This document shows positions 43,734 through 53,441 of a DNA stretch of 64,000 nucleotides, piece after piece. The DNA comes from Galbibacter sp038433465 (GTDB lineage Bacteria; Bacteroidota; Bacteroidia; Flavobacteriales; Flavobacteriaceae), in assembly GCF_038433465.1 (NCBI RefSeq), contig NZ_JAESVF010000007.1, forward strand, positions 1 to 64,000, written 5' to 3'. Numbering within the stretch: position 1 is the first letter of the stretch; each line of letters starts with the position of its first letter. Under the pieces are notes generated by a model. That model saw only the letters and a list, made by a program, of their open reading frames with translations. It searched no databases and had not been told where the DNA came from. A program made the position numbers and the translations under genes.

Positions 43734-46064
43734 TTGGAAAATTACATTGCAGAGTTGAATGATGCGCAACGTGCGCCTGTGTTGCACAAAGATGGTGCTT
43801 TAATGGTTATTGCTGGTGCGGGGTCTGGAAAAACGAGAGTACTTACGTTTAGGATTGCATACTTGATGAGCCAAGGAGTAGATGCGTTTAATATTTTGGC
43901 ACTTACTTTTACCAATAAAGCAGCGCGCGAAATGAAAAAGCGTATTGCCGATATTGTTGGAAATAGCGAAGCTAAAAATTTATGGATGGGAACTTTCCAC
44001 TCTATTTTTGCGAAAATACTTCGTTTTGAGGCCGATAAATTGGGGTATCCGAGTAATTTTACAATTTACGATACGCAAGATTCTCAACGTCTTATCAACT
44101 CGATTATTAAAGAAATGGGGTTGGATAAAGATGTGTATAAATACAAGCAAATTCAAAACAGAATATCTTCGTATAAAAACAGTTTAATTACCGTTAAGGC
44201 GTATTTTAATAACCCTGAGTTGATGGAAGCCGATGCAATGGCTAAGCGTCCACGAATGGGAGAAATTTACAATGCGTATTGCGAACGTTGCTTTAAAGCG
44301 GGAGCGATGGATTTTGACGATTTACTGCTGAAAACAAACGAGCTCTTAAATAGATTTCCAGATGTATTGGCAAAATATCAAGACCGTTTTCGATATATTT
44401 TGGTAGATGAGTACCAAGATACGAACCACTCTCAATATTTAATTGTAAAAGCACTTTCCGATAGGTTTCAAAACATTTGTGTGGTTGGAGACGATGCCCA
44501 GAGTATATATGCTTTCCGTGGTGCAAACATTAATAATATTCTGAATTTTCAAAAAGATTATGACAATGTGCAAATGTATCGTTTGGAGCAAAATTATCGC
44601 TCTACGCGTAATATTGTAAATGCTGCAAATTCAGTTATTGAAAAAAATAAAACACGACTAGATAAAGTTGTTTGGACAGATAACGACGATGGGAACTCGA
44701 TAAAAGTTCATCGTTCTGTAACCGATGCAGAAGAAGGACGTTTTGTGGCTTCTACCATTTTTGAACAGAAAATGCAACAGCAATTGAAGGACGGAGATTT
44801 TGCTGTATTGTATCGCACCAATTCACAATCTAGGGCTATTGAAGATGCTTTGCGAAGAAAGGATATTCCGTATAGAATTTATGGCGGACTTTCATTTTAT
44901 CAGCGTAAAGAAATAAAAGATGTATTGGCGTATTTACGTTTAATTTTAAACCCAAAGGATGAAGAAGCACTCGTAAGGGTCATTAATTATCCTGCGCGTG
45001 GAATTGGCCAAACCACCATTCAGAAGCTTACCGTTGCTGCCAATCATTACAAGCGTTCTATTTTTGAAGTGATGGAACACCTCGATAAAATTGATTTAAA
45101 AATTACAGCTGGAACTAGGCGTAAACTCGACGATTTTATTACAATGATTAAAAGTTTTCAGGTAACAAATCAATCGGCTGATGCTTTTGTACTTGCCGAA
45201 CATGTTACCAAAAGATCGGGACTTTTACAGGAGTTTAAAAAAGATGGTACGCCCGAAGGAATTGCCCGTATGGAAAATATAGAAGAATTGCTAAACGGGA
45301 TTCAAGATTTTGTGGAAGGGCAAAAAGAAGTTGCCGATGCCAAAGGTGATTTGGCAGAATTCATGGAAGATGTTGCACTGGCAACCGATTTGGATAAAGA
45401 TAATGGAGACGACGACCGTGTAGCTTTGATGACTATTCACCTTGCAAAAGGACTCGAGTTTCCGTACGTGTTTATTGTAGGAATGGAAGAAGAGTTATTT
45501 CCATCAGCAATGAGTATGAACACGCGTAGTGAGCTCGAAGAAGAACGCCGACTTTTTTATGTTGCGTTAACTAGAGCAGAAAAGCAAGCATACCTTACGT
45601 ACACCCAAAGTAGATACCGATGGGGGAAACTTATCGATGCTGAACCGAGTAGGTTTATTGAAGAAATTGACGATTCGTATTTAGAATATCTTACGCCTCC
45701 TTTAGACGGAAACTATCGATACAAACCAATGATAGATACCGATATTTTTGGAGAGGTAGACAAGAGTAAATTCCGATTAAAGAAACCTACGCCCGGAACA
45801 CCACCTACATCGCACAAACCTTCAGAAGAGAAATTGCGTAAACTTAGAAAGTTAAAACCCGATTTAGGAGAGCCTATTGCGCAGTCTGGTGATGCTGGAA
45901 CTGAACTCGAAGTAGGAAATAAAGTGTCGCATACGCGATTTGGAAATGGTGTAATTGTAAGTTTGGAAGGTGTAGGAAATGATAAGAAAGCTGAAATTAG
46001 ATTTGATACTGGCGGACTCAAAAAATTATTGCTTCGCTTTGCGAAATTAGATGTAATTGGGTAG
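43734..46064 (+). CDS. UvrD/PcrA-type DNA helicase
   Basis: 776 residues, superfamily 1A helicase. Walker A GAGSGKT at 28-34, DEYQDT at 225-230, SQSRAIEDALRRKDIPYRIYGG, and the QNYRS and ALTRAE motifs. A C-terminal extension (about 700-776) contains a Tudor-like region (GNKVSHTRFGNGVIVSLEG). The start is a TTG at 43734; the frame begins MENYIAELNDAQ, which fits homologues. It unwinds DNA 3' to 5' in repair and replication. Divergent from the M20 gene across a 260-base gap with no clear promoter box. Confidence 0.95.
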   Translation: MENYIAELNDAQRAPVLHKDGALMVIAGAGSGKTRVLTFRIAYLMSQGVDAFNILALTFTNKAAREMKKRIADIVGNSEAKNLWMGTFHSIFAKILRFEADKLGYPSNFTIYDTQDSQRLINSIIKEMGLDKDVYKYKQIQNRISSYKNSLITVKAYFNNPELMEADAMAKRPRMGEIYNAYCERCFKAGAMDFDDLLLKTNELLNRFPDVLAKYQDRFRYILVDEYQDTNHSQYLIVKALSDRFQNICVVGDDAQSIYAFRGANINNILNFQKDYDNVQMYRLEQNYRSTRNIVNAANSVIEKNKTRLDKVVWTDNDDGNSIKVHRSVTDAEEGRFVASTIFEQKMQQQLKDGDFAVLYRTNSQSRAIEDALRRKDIPYRIYGGLSFYQRKEIKDVLAYLRLILNPKDEEALVRVINYPARGIGQTTIQKLTVAANHYKRSIFEVMEHLDKIDLKITAGTRRKLDDFITMIKSFQVTNQSADAFVLAEHVTKRSGLLQEFKKDGTPEGIARMENIEELLNGIQDFVEGQKEVADAKGDLAEFMEDVALATDLDKDNGDDDRVALMTIHLAKGLEFPYVFIVGMEEELFPSAMSMNTRSELEEERRLFYVALTRAEKQAYLTYTQSRYRWGKLIDAEPSRFIEEIDDSYLEYLTPPLDGNYRYKPMIDTDIFGEVDKSKFRLKKPTPGTPPTSHKPSEEKLRKLRKLKPDLGEPIAQSGDAGTELEVGNKVSHTRFGNGVIVSLEGVGNDKKAEIRFDTGGLKKLLLRFAKLDVIG

Positions 46065-46149
46065 TTGAAAATGATTAATTGGGAATTGATAATTGATAAT
46101 TTTGAATTAAAAGATTAAGTTTCAATTAAATAAAACATCAAACTAGAGA

Positions 46150-46198
46150 CCCAAAACCCAAAATCAAAAACCCAAAACCCAAAACCCAAAACCCAAAA
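46150..46198 (+). repeat. Heptanucleotide array (CCCAAAA)7
   Basis: Seven tandem CCCAAAA units, the third degenerate (TCAAAAA), between the UvrD stop and the Sua5/YrdC ATG. Non-coding, 26 bases before the ATG. Confidence 0.85.
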
Positions 46199-46223
46199 CA
46201 ATAAACTCGTAACAAATAAAGAT

Positions 46224-46847
46224 ATGGCAGAGTTAATTCGTATTTATGAAGAAAACCCCAACCCAAAGGAAATTCAAAGGGTAGTGGAGGTGTTGCGCAA
46301 TGGCGGACTCGTAATTTATCCTACCGATACGGTGTATGGTTTAGGTTGCGATATTACCAACTCTAAAGCTTTACAGAAAATAGCGCGTATTAAAGGTGTG
46401 AAACTCGAAAAAGCTAACTTTTCATTTATTTGTGCCGATTTGAGTAATCTATCCGATTATATTAGACAAATTGATACTTCTACGTTTAAAATTTTAAAAC
46501 GAACACTCCCTGGTCCGTATACTTTTATTTTACCCGGAAATAACTCGCTTCCAAAAGATTTTAAAAAGAAAAAAACTGTCGGAATTCGTATTCCTGCCAA
46601 TACTATTGCCAGAACTTTGGTGGAGCAACTCGGTAACCCAATCGTTTCTACTTCTATTCACGATGAAGATGAATTGATTGAATACACAACCGACCCTGAA
46701 TTGATTCATGAGAAATGGGATAATTTAGTCGATATTGTTATTGATGGTGGCTATGGCGACAATGTTGCTTCGACGGTAATCGATTTGTCAGGAAACGAGC
46801 CTGTCATTATCCGTGAAGGGAAAGGAGATATCGATGAGGTTTTATAG
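46224..46847 (+). CDS. Threonylcarbamoyl-AMP synthase (Sua5/YrdC/YwlC family)
   Basis: 207 residues, the short YrdC-like form without the Sua5 domain. Family features: YPTDTVYGLGCD near residue 33, IRIPAN, and a C-terminal VVDLSGNEPVIIREGKG stretch. It makes the threonylcarbamoyl-AMP used to modify tRNA at position 37 (t6A). The next gene starts eight bases after its stop codon, so the two are co-transcribed. TsaB, TsaD and TsaE are not in the window. Confidence 0.93.
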   Translation: MAELIRIYEENPNPKEIQRVVEVLRNGGLVIYPTDTVYGLGCDITNSKALQKIARIKGVKLEKANFSFICADLSNLSDYIRQIDTSTFKILKRTLPGPYTFILPGNNSLPKDFKKKKTVGIRIPANTIARTLVEQLGNPIVSTSIHDEDELIEYTTDPELIHEKWDNLVDIVIDGGYGDNVASTVIDLSGNEPVIIREGKGDIDEVL

Positions 46848-46855
46848 CGAGTAAG

Positions 46856-48109
46856 ATGCTTCAAACAACAGTACTTTTTATAGGATATGTTTGGCCCGAA
46901 CCTACTTCGTCGGCTGCTGGAAGTAGAATGCTTCAATTGCTACAGTTTTTTAAAAATCAAGGAGCAACGGTAGTATTTTCTTCGCCTGCTAAAAAAAGTG
47001 ACCATGTGCACAATCTCACTTCCGAAGGAATTCAGCAAAAAGAAATAGAATTAAACAATGCTTCTTTTGATGATTTCATCAAAGAATTACAGCCAACTGT
47101 TGTAGTTTTTGATAGGTATATGATGGAAGAACAATTTGGTTGGCGTGTTGCGGAACATGCGCCAAATGCCCTAAGAATACTCGATACTGAAGATTTGCAT
47201 TTTCTTCGGAATGAACGTAAAAACGCTTTAAAACAAGATAAAGATGTAACCAACGACGCACTTTTAAATAGCGAATTGGCAAAGCGTGAGCTGGCAAGTA
47301 TTTTCCGTTGCGATTTGTCGCTTATTATTTCTGAAACTGAAATGAAACTTTTACAAGAAGTTTTTAATGTAGATGAAAAGTTGTTGTGTTACCTTCCTTT
47401 TTTACTTCCGAAGCAAATAGAAATAGAGCAATCTCAAGAGAGGATTCCGAAGGGATATACAGAAAAAGAAGATTTTATTTTTATAGGAAACTTTATACAT
47501 GCGCCAAATTGGGATGCTGTTTTAGCTTTAAAAGAAACTGTATGGCCAATTATTCGGAAGTATTTACCGAAGGCTAAATTGCATATTTACGGAGCTTACG
47601 CCACCGAAAAAGTGTACAACTTACACAATGAAAAAGAAGGTTTTATAGTGCATGGATGGGCAGAAAATGCTTTTGAAGTTATTCAAAACGCCCGCGTTAT
47701 GTTGGCACCGATACGTTTTGGCGCAGGTTTAAAAGGTAAACTAGTTGAAGCGATGCAGATGCAAACCCCAAGTGTTACAACCGCTGTTGGAGCAGAAGGG
47801 ATTAATGGGAGTTACCCTTGGAATGGTTTTATTTTTAACAACCCAATTGATTTTGCACATGCTTCAGTTGCGTTATATACCCAAGAAGAACAATGGCAAC
47901 AAGCGGTTAAAAATGGAAACAGAATTTTGAATATGCGTTTTGACGCTTCGGTACATAAACTCAATTTAAAAACTGCAATCGATTCTATTTTAGAGGACTT
48001 ACAAGCGCATCGTACACATAATTTTATTGGGAGCATGCTCATGCAACAAACCACGCAGGCGAGTAAGTATTTGTCTAAGTGGATTGAAGTGAAGAATAGG
48101 AGTAAATAG
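46856..48109 (+). CDS. Glycosyltransferase (GT-B fold)
   Basis: 417 residues. A C-terminal GT1-type domain (about 190-400) carries VHGWAENAFEVIQNARVMLAPIRFGAGLKGKLVEAMQ, the pattern of group 1 glycosyltransferases, while the N-terminal domain is less conserved. It probably adds a sugar during capsule, exopolysaccharide or lipopolysaccharide assembly, but donor and acceptor are unknown. No other polysaccharide genes are nearby. Confidence 0.83.
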   Translation: MLQTTVLFIGYVWPEPTSSAAGSRMLQLLQFFKNQGATVVFSSPAKKSDHVHNLTSEGIQQKEIELNNASFDDFIKELQPTVVVFDRYMMEEQFGWRVAEHAPNALRILDTEDLHFLRNERKNALKQDKDVTNDALLNSELAKRELASIFRCDLSLIISETEMKLLQEVFNVDEKLLCYLPFLLPKQIEIEQSQERIPKGYTEKEDFIFIGNFIHAPNWDAVLALKETVWPIIRKYLPKAKLHIYGAYATEKVYNLHNEKEGFIVHGWAENAFEVIQNARVMLAPIRFGAGLKGKLVEAMQMQTPSVTTAVGAEGINGSYPWNGFIFNNPIDFAHASVALYTQEEQWQQAVKNGNRILNMRFDASVHKLNLKTAIDSILEDLQAHRTHNFIGSMLMQQTTQASKYLSKWIEVKNRSK

Positions 48110-48110
48110 T

Positions 48111-48500
48111 TTAAGTAAACAAATTCTTCAAATCGTCGGTGAGGCGGATAGGACGGAGACTATTCTTATCGATTAAACACCAATTTGTTTTACAGCTTAC
48201 CAATAGCTTTTCAGTAGTGTTGTTATACACTTCTACAATTCGTGTTGAGGTAACACCTTCAGCTTTTTTGATATACGTTTTTAGTAGAATTTCATCATTC
48301 AAGAAAGCTTGTCCTTTATATTCGATGTAATGGTTAAGCACCATCCAAATGTAATTATCGAGCATGTGTTGGGTGGCTTCGGTTTGCCAATGTGCTTTAG
48401 CAATATCTTGAATCCATTGTAAATACCGAACATTGTTTACGTGTTGTAAATCGTCTAAATCGTCTTCTTTTACGGTAATAATTTGGGTGAATTCTTTCAA
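48111..48500 (-). CDS. Acyl-CoA thioesterase (hotdog fold)
   Basis: 129 residues, one hotdog domain with the DLDDLQHVNNVRYLQWIQD helix typical of 4-hydroxybenzoyl-CoA-like thioesterases (the aspartate in this helix is catalytic). The start is a TTG at 48500. It hydrolyses an acyl-CoA or acyl-ACP; substrate unknown. It ends two bases from the convergent glycosyltransferase stop. Confidence 0.85.
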   Translation of the reverse strand: MKEFTQIITVKEDDLDDLQHVNNVRYLQWIQDIAKAHWQTEATQHMLDNYIWMVLNHYIEYKGQAFLNDEILLKTYIKKAEGVTSTRIVEVYNNTTEKLLVSCKTNWCLIDKNSLRPIRLTDDLKNLFT

Positions 48501-48535
48501 AACAGATTTAATATTTTAAGGTGATTTTATACTTT

Positions 48536-50001
48536 GTCATTTCGAATAAAATGAGAAATCTCAAACTGTATTAAAATAGGAGATTCCTCCTCGTACCTCG
48601 TTCGGAATGACACTTTCTTAGTTTATAGTTTATAGTTTGAAGTTTCAAAGTGGCAGAGAAACAAAGTTTCAATCAATAACCTTTACTCATTCACTCTTTC
48701 ACTTCTCAATCCAATTAACCAATTCAACAGTTAAACATAATAAGATATCTCAATTCCGCCTGTCGGTGACAGTTTATATGTGTTTAATTGTTTCAATTTT
48801 TCAATCATTCAATTTTTAAATAGTATTTTTTCAATTCTTCGTCATTTCGAACGAAGAGAGAAATCACATAATGATAGGTTTTTTAGGTTCAAAGTGGCAG
48901 AGAGACAAAGTTTTCAATCAATAACCTTTACTCATTCACTCTTTCACTTCTCAATCCAATTAATCAATTCAATAGTTAAACAAAATGCGATATCTCGACT
49001 CCGCTCGATATGACCGAATTCATATTAAAGTTGTAAAGACTCAAAGTGACAGAGAGACAAAGTAAAAACCTTAACTCTTTTTACTTCTTTACTTATTAAC
49101 TCTCAATTCAACAATTAACCAATTCAACAGTTAAACATAATAAGATATTTCAACTTCACCTGTCGGTGACAGTTTATATGAGTTGAATTGTTTTAATTTT
49201 TCAATCATTCAATTTTTAAATTCTTCGTCATTTCGAACGTAGAGAGAAATCACATAATGATAGGTTTTTTTAAGTTCAAAGTAGCAGAGAGACAAAGTTT
49301 CAATCAATAACCTTTACTCTTTCACTCTTTCACTTCTCAATCCAATTAATCAATTCAATAGTTAAACAAAATGCGATATCTCGACTCCGCTCGATATGAC
49401 CGAATTCATATTAAAGTTGTAAAGACTCAAAGTGACAGAGAGACAAAGTAAAAACCTTAACTCTTTTTACTTCTTTACTTATTAACTCTCAATTCAACAA
49501 TTAATCAATTCAACAGTTAAACATAATAGATATCTCAATTCCGCTTGTCGGTGACAGTTTATATGAGTTGAATTGTTTTAATTTTTCAATCATTCAATTT
49601 TTAAATTCTTCGTCATTTCGAACGTAGAGAGAAATCACATAATGATAGTTTTTTTTAGGTTCAAAGTGGCAGAGAAACAAAGTTTCAATCAATAACCTTT
49701 ACTCATTCATTCTTTCACTTCTCAATCCAATTAATCAATTCAATAGTTAAACAAAATGCGATATCTCGACTCCGCTTGATATGACCGAATTCATATTAAA
49801 GTTGCAAAGACTCAAAGTGACAGAGAGACAAAGTAAAAACCTTAACTCTTTTTACTTCTTTACTTATTAACTCTCAATTCAACAATTAACCAATTCAACA
49901 GTTAAACATAATATGATATCTCAACTCCGCCTGTCGGTGACAGTTTGTATGTGTTGAATTGTTTTAATCTTTCAATCATCCCATTTTTAAATAGTATTTT
50001 T
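48536..50001 (+). repeat. Tandem array of 385-386 bp units
   Basis: A long non-coding tandem. The landmark GTCATTTCGAAC recurs at 48841, 49227 and 49612 (periods 386 and 385), and TATCTCGACTCCGC at 48991, 49377 and 49762 (386 and 385). Each unit has two diverged half-units, one with CAAAGTGGCAGAGAAACAAAG and the other with CAAAGTGACAGAGAGACAAAG, each followed by a pyrimidine-rich stretch and an AATTCAACAGTTAAACA-like tail. The unit is partial at 48536-48840. The array ends at the heptamer array. No gene was accepted in it. Confidence 0.85.
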
Positions 50002-50064
50002 CAACTATCAACTATCAACTATCAACTATCAACTATCAACTATCAACTATCAACTATCAACTAT
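50002..50064 (+). repeat. Heptanucleotide array (CAACTAT)9
   Basis: Nine perfect tandem CAACTAT units (63 bases), ending one base before the stop codon of the glutaminyl-peptide cyclotransferase gene. Same unit and same left flank (AATAGTATTTTT) as the five-copy array at 27693. Confidence 0.95.
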
Positions 50065-50065
50065 C

Positions 50066-51115
50066 TCACTTCTCTTTAATCGTTACTTCAAACATCTTGT
50101 CCCAATTTTTTCCTGTCACAAAAAAGGTTTTTGACGTTGGGTTGTAAGCAATTCCGTTTAAAACATCCAAATCGGCGTGTTTTGTAACTTTGTCTTTTAA
50201 TCCTCTAAAGTCGATAACTCCTATAATCGCGCCTGTTTTTGCATCGATAATCATGGCGCTGTCTTTTAAATATACGTTGGCGTAAATTTTTCCATCCACA
50301 TATTCCAATTCGTTCGCCTTGTTGAAAACTGAAGTATTGGTGACAGTTTCAATAAAATCTTCTTCGATTAAAGTGTCCGAATTTAGAATCCAGATTTTGT
50401 CGCTTCCGTCGCTTTTATATATTTTTTTTCCGTCGGGAGTGTGGGTGAGTCCCCAACCTTCTTTGCTTTGGTTGTAGGTAAACGTATCGAGTTGTTCAAA
50501 AGTGTTTAAATCGTACACAAAGCCTTTTCCAGCTTGCCAAGTAAGCATGTATATTTTGTTGTTGATAATGGTAATTCCTTCACCAAAATAAGCATCGTCT
50601 AAATCGATTTTCTTTAAAACTTCGCCAGTTTTATAATCTACTTTTCTAAGTGATGAAATTCCATTTCGGCCAGTACTTTCATAAAGCGTATCGTTATGAA
50701 ATTCGAGTCCTTGCGTATAGGCTTTAATATCGTGAGGATAGGTGTTTACAATTTCGTAAGTGTATACTTTTGGTGCTTTAGCAGCTAAAACTGTAATTTT
50801 TTCTGAAGTCGTAGCAGTAGAACCTTCATAATAAACAGTCGCTTCAAGTTCTTGAATTCCTAATTTCTCAGCATTTAATTGAAAAGAATTGTTTGCTACG
50901 GCTATATTTTTTCCGTGTAATCGATAAGAAACAGAGTCGATTTCTTTCTTCTTTTTATTAATAACTTCAACTTTTAGGGTGCTTCCTTGTTGAATTTTCC
51001 CTGATTCAGCAGTAATATTTAAAGAAAATAAATTTTTTTCAGCAGAATTACTCGAATTACATCCTCCTGCAGAAATCACTAAAAAGCTGATGATTAAAAA
51101 CTTATAAAAATACAT
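50066..51115 (-). CDS. Glutaminyl-peptide cyclotransferase, lipoprotein
   Basis: 349 residues. A lipoprotein signal peptide ends at C19 (LVISAGGC). An Ig-like segment (about 40-110) is followed by a five-bladed beta-propeller of the plant/bacterial glutamine cyclotransferase type (NTYPHDIKAYTQGLEFHNDTLYEST). It converts N-terminal glutamine of peptides to pyroglutamate outside the cytoplasm. Its 3' end abuts the CAACTAT heptamer array. Convergence with pxpABC at the other end of the window suggests pyroglutamate turnover. Confidence 0.9.
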   Translation of the reverse strand: MYFYKFLIISFLVISAGGCNSSNSAEKNLFSLNITAESGKIQQGSTLKVEVINKKKKEIDSVSYRLHGKNIAVANNSFQLNAEKLGIQELEATVYYEGSTATTSEKITVLAAKAPKVYTYEIVNTYPHDIKAYTQGLEFHNDTLYESTGRNGISSLRKVDYKTGEVLKKIDLDDAYFGEGITIINNKIYMLTWQAGKGFVYDLNTFEQLDTFTYNQSKEGWGLTHTPDGKKIYKSDGSDKIWILNSDTLIEEDFIETVTNTSVFNKANELEYVDGKIYANVYLKDSAMIIDAKTGAIIGVIDFRGLKDKVTKHADLDVLNGIAYNPTSKTFFVTGKNWDKMFEVTIKEK

Positions 51116-51171
51116 AGGTGTTACTTGTTTTTTTTAGCAAGGTATTTAATAAAATTAAGACTGAAAAATTA

Positions 51172-51201
51172 TTGTGTAAGGATAAAAAGTTTGTAAATTT
51201 G
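51172..51201 (+). promoter_or_regulatory. Promoter of the SRP RNA
   Basis: TTG at 51172-51174 and TAAATTTG at 51194-51201 with 19 bases between: a clear -33/-7 pair right before the RNA. Confidence 0.7.
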
Positions 51202-51206
51202 CACCC

Positions 51207-51303
51207 GGCAAGTCCTACACGACCAGCTCCTGTAGAATCCCCCAGGGTGGGAACGCAGCAAGGGTATACGGTTGTAGCGGTGCGATGTAGGTAGCTTGCC
51301 TTT
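51207..51303 (+). ncRNA. ffs: Signal recognition particle RNA (small type)
   Basis: The conserved domain is visible as CCCAGGGTGGGAACGCAGCA near 51240-51260, with a GGAA tetraloop and an AGCA symmetric loop, the SRP54-binding core. The ends pair: GGCAAG at the 5' side with CTTGCC at the 3' side, followed by a T run that ends transcription. The predicted start fits the promoter just upstream. Confidence 0.92.
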
Positions 51304-51417
51304 TTTTATGCGCTAAATTTACCTGTTACTTTTTAAGTAATCTCTTCATTTTAAGTTATATTTTCGTAAATAAATTTAATAATTGTACAGCTAGTTTATT
51401 TTCCAATTGAATAAATG

Positions 51418-51425
51418 TATCTTTG
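51418..51425 (+). promoter_or_regulatory. -7 box of the transaldolase gene
   Basis: TATCTTTG, exact TAnnTTTG, 61 bases before the ATG at 51486. Confidence 0.45.
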
Positions 51426-51485
51426 TTAGGTACTAAACTGTACACTCGAAAAACAGAATAATAATTATAAATAGAATATTACGCT

Positions 51486-52142
51486 ATGAAATTTTTTATA
51501 GACACAGCAAACCTTGAGCAAATTGCAGAAGCACAAGCTTTAGGAGTTTTAGATGGTGTTACTACAAACCCATCTTTAATGGCAAAAGAAGGTATTACAG
51601 GAAGAGAAAACATTTTGAAACATTATGTAGATATCTGTAATATTGTTGATGGTGATGTTTCTGCGGAAGTAATTGCTACCGATTATGAAAATATTATTAA
51701 AGAAGGTGAGGAGCTTGCTGCACTACACGAACAAATTATTGTAAAGGTCCCGATGATTAAAGACGGAATTAAAGCAATTAAATATTTTTCTGATAAAGGA
51801 ATTAAAACCAACTGTACACTTGTATTTTCAGCAGGACAAGCGCTTTTAGCTGCGAAAGCTGGTGCAACTTATGTTTCTCCATTCATCGGAAGATTGGACG
51901 ATATTTCTACAGATGGTTTAGGACTTATCGCAGATATTAGAATGATTTACGATAACTACGGATTTGAAACTGAAATTTTAGCTGCTTCTGTGCGTCATAC
52001 AATGCACGTAATTGATTGTGCTAAAATTGGTGCTGATGTAATGACAGGACCATTGTCTGCAATTGAAGGACTTTTAAAACACCCACTTACAGATATCGGG
52101 TTAGAGAAATTCTTAGCAGATTATAAAAAAGGAAATCAATAA
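51486..52142 (+). CDS. Transaldolase / fructose-6-phosphate aldolase family enzyme
   Basis: 218 residues, the short TIM-barrel class of transaldolases. The Schiff-base lysine is K87 in IIVKVPMIKDG, and the SPFIGRLDD loop follows at about 137-145. This length matches the FSA/TalC/MipB group, some of which are transaldolases in the pentose phosphate pathway. Without biochemical data, transaldolase is the safer call. Its own promoter box and terminator mark it as a single gene. Confidence 0.92.
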   Translation: MKFFIDTANLEQIAEAQALGVLDGVTTNPSLMAKEGITGRENILKHYVDICNIVDGDVSAEVIATDYENIIKEGEELAALHEQIIVKVPMIKDGIKAIKYFSDKGIKTNCTLVFSAGQALLAAKAGATYVSPFIGRLDDISTDGLGLIADIRMIYDNYGFETEILAASVRHTMHVIDCAKIGADVMTGPLSAIEGLLKHPLTDIGLEKFLADYKKGNQ

Positions 52143-52160
52143 TCCATATTGATATAGACA

Positions 52161-52192
52161 AAAAAGAGCCGCAATTTGCGGCTCTTTTTTTA
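52161..52192. terminator. Bidirectional terminator between transaldolase and the VWA lipoprotein
   Basis: A GAGCCGC/GCGGCTC stem with A and T runs on either side, 18 bases after the transaldolase stop and 16 bases from the minus-strand stop of the VWA gene. Confidence 0.85.
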
Positions 52193-52207
52193 TGTAAAAA
52201 GGTTTTG

Positions 52208-53263
52208 TTATAAACATCCTCCGCTAAATCCTGTAGCATCAAAGGTAGTTTTTACAGCTCCTTGTTTTTCACCTTGAACGGCTTGGATAACAAGGTCGTT
52301 AACACCGCTTCTTTTAGGGCTACAATACTCAAATAAGTAGTAACTTTTGGCTTGTCCGGCAACACTTTCAGAAATCTCTTCAAACGTATCTTCCAAATCT
52401 TCTTTATCTGAAGCATAAGCACTGGCAGTTTTTCCAATTTCATCGAGCACATCGTCATCAATTTCATCACCTAAACCAATAGTGAAAAACGATATGTTTT
52501 CGTCTGCATTTTTTACTTTATTGATGGCATCCGATTCTTTGTAACGACCAGCTTGGTCGGTTCCGTCAGTAAAAATAACCACCGATGAAGCCGCGAGTAC
52601 ATTGTCTACTTGACTCGTGTTTAAAATTTCGGTAGCAATATCAGTCGATTTTATAACCGCACCGTACAAGTCGGTTGAAACGTCGTTGCTAATATCATCT
52701 GTAATGCTTTCAACAGCATCTATAAGTTCTGTTTTGTTAGAAGTTAGCGCGTTTAACTCGTGTAAAACATCTTCACCATCAAACCAATAAATTGCCATTT
52801 TGTATTGCTCGTTGGTAGTATTTGGCATTACTTCGTTAATAAAACTCACAGAAGCCGTTTTTAATTCTGCTAAACTTGTACTTAAAACACTGTTACTTAA
52901 ATCTAAAACGAGTAATGTATTGGTGTTGAAAATTTGTGTGTTTGGCGAAATTCGTCCGTTAGATTCCGATGCCGAAACCGCTCTTGGGCAGTCGTCGTTG
53001 GTACCTTGTTCAAATATATTAAAGTTGCTTGCTTGCAGGTTTGGAACTGCATTTCCTTCGGTGTCGTTTACTTTAAAAAATACCGACACTTTCCCAGGAA
53101 GGGTTGTGTAGGTTTCTTGAATGGTAACTTTTAAAGTCGACTTTTTAAAGCCTAAACAACTTGGAATTTCTGCGGTATTGTTGTAGTCATCATCCGACGA
53201 GCCACAAGCAATCAATAAACTCGCAATGCATAAAAAACTTACAAAGGTTTTAAATAATTTCAT
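52208..53263 (-). CDS. VWA-domain lipoprotein
   Basis: 351 residues. Lipobox ends at C20 (LLIAC). The VWA domain has a metal site DLSNS at 121-125 and a conserved threonine/aspartate pattern later (FTDGTD). It probably lies on the outer-membrane face. The metal-site residues are intact, so it may bind a partner or ligand through Mg2+. No sortase or Bat neighbour. It is distinct from the membrane VWA protein at 14048. Confidence 0.85.
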   Translation of the reverse strand: MKLFKTFVSFLCIASLLIACGSSDDDYNNTAEIPSCLGFKKSTLKVTIQETYTTLPGKVSVFFKVNDTEGNAVPNLQASNFNIFEQGTNDDCPRAVSASESNGRISPNTQIFNTNTLLVLDLSNSVLSTSLAELKTASVSFINEVMPNTTNEQYKMAIYWFDGEDVLHELNALTSNKTELIDAVESITDDISNDVSTDLYGAVIKSTDIATEILNTSQVDNVLAASSVVIFTDGTDQAGRYKESDAINKVKNADENISFFTIGLGDEIDDDVLDEIGKTASAYASDKEDLEDTFEEISESVAGQAKSYYLFEYCSPKRSGVNDLVIQAVQGEKQGAVKTTFDATGFSGGCL

Positions 53264-53441
53264 GTGTTAATTTTTATTGTTTTCTTAAGTAATAATTACT
53301 AAAAACAGCTGTTTGTAGCTGTTTGTTCTTACTTTCAGAATAACGTTTAAAAACCTTGAAAATTATAAACCGATTGTAATTATTAAGGGTTTCTTCTTGA
53401 AGTTAATTTCTTTTATGGGTTTTTAATTCAAAATCAATTGT

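Noticed and set aside
48637..49013. Short ORFs of about 60-77 codons within the 386-bp array
   Set aside because: They lie in repeat DNA with low-complexity translations, do not recur in frame in every unit, and look like chance frames.
48536..50064. Possible CRISPR array
   Set aside because: The period is 386 bases with continuous similarity, with no short direct repeat alternating with unique spacers, and no cas gene nearby.
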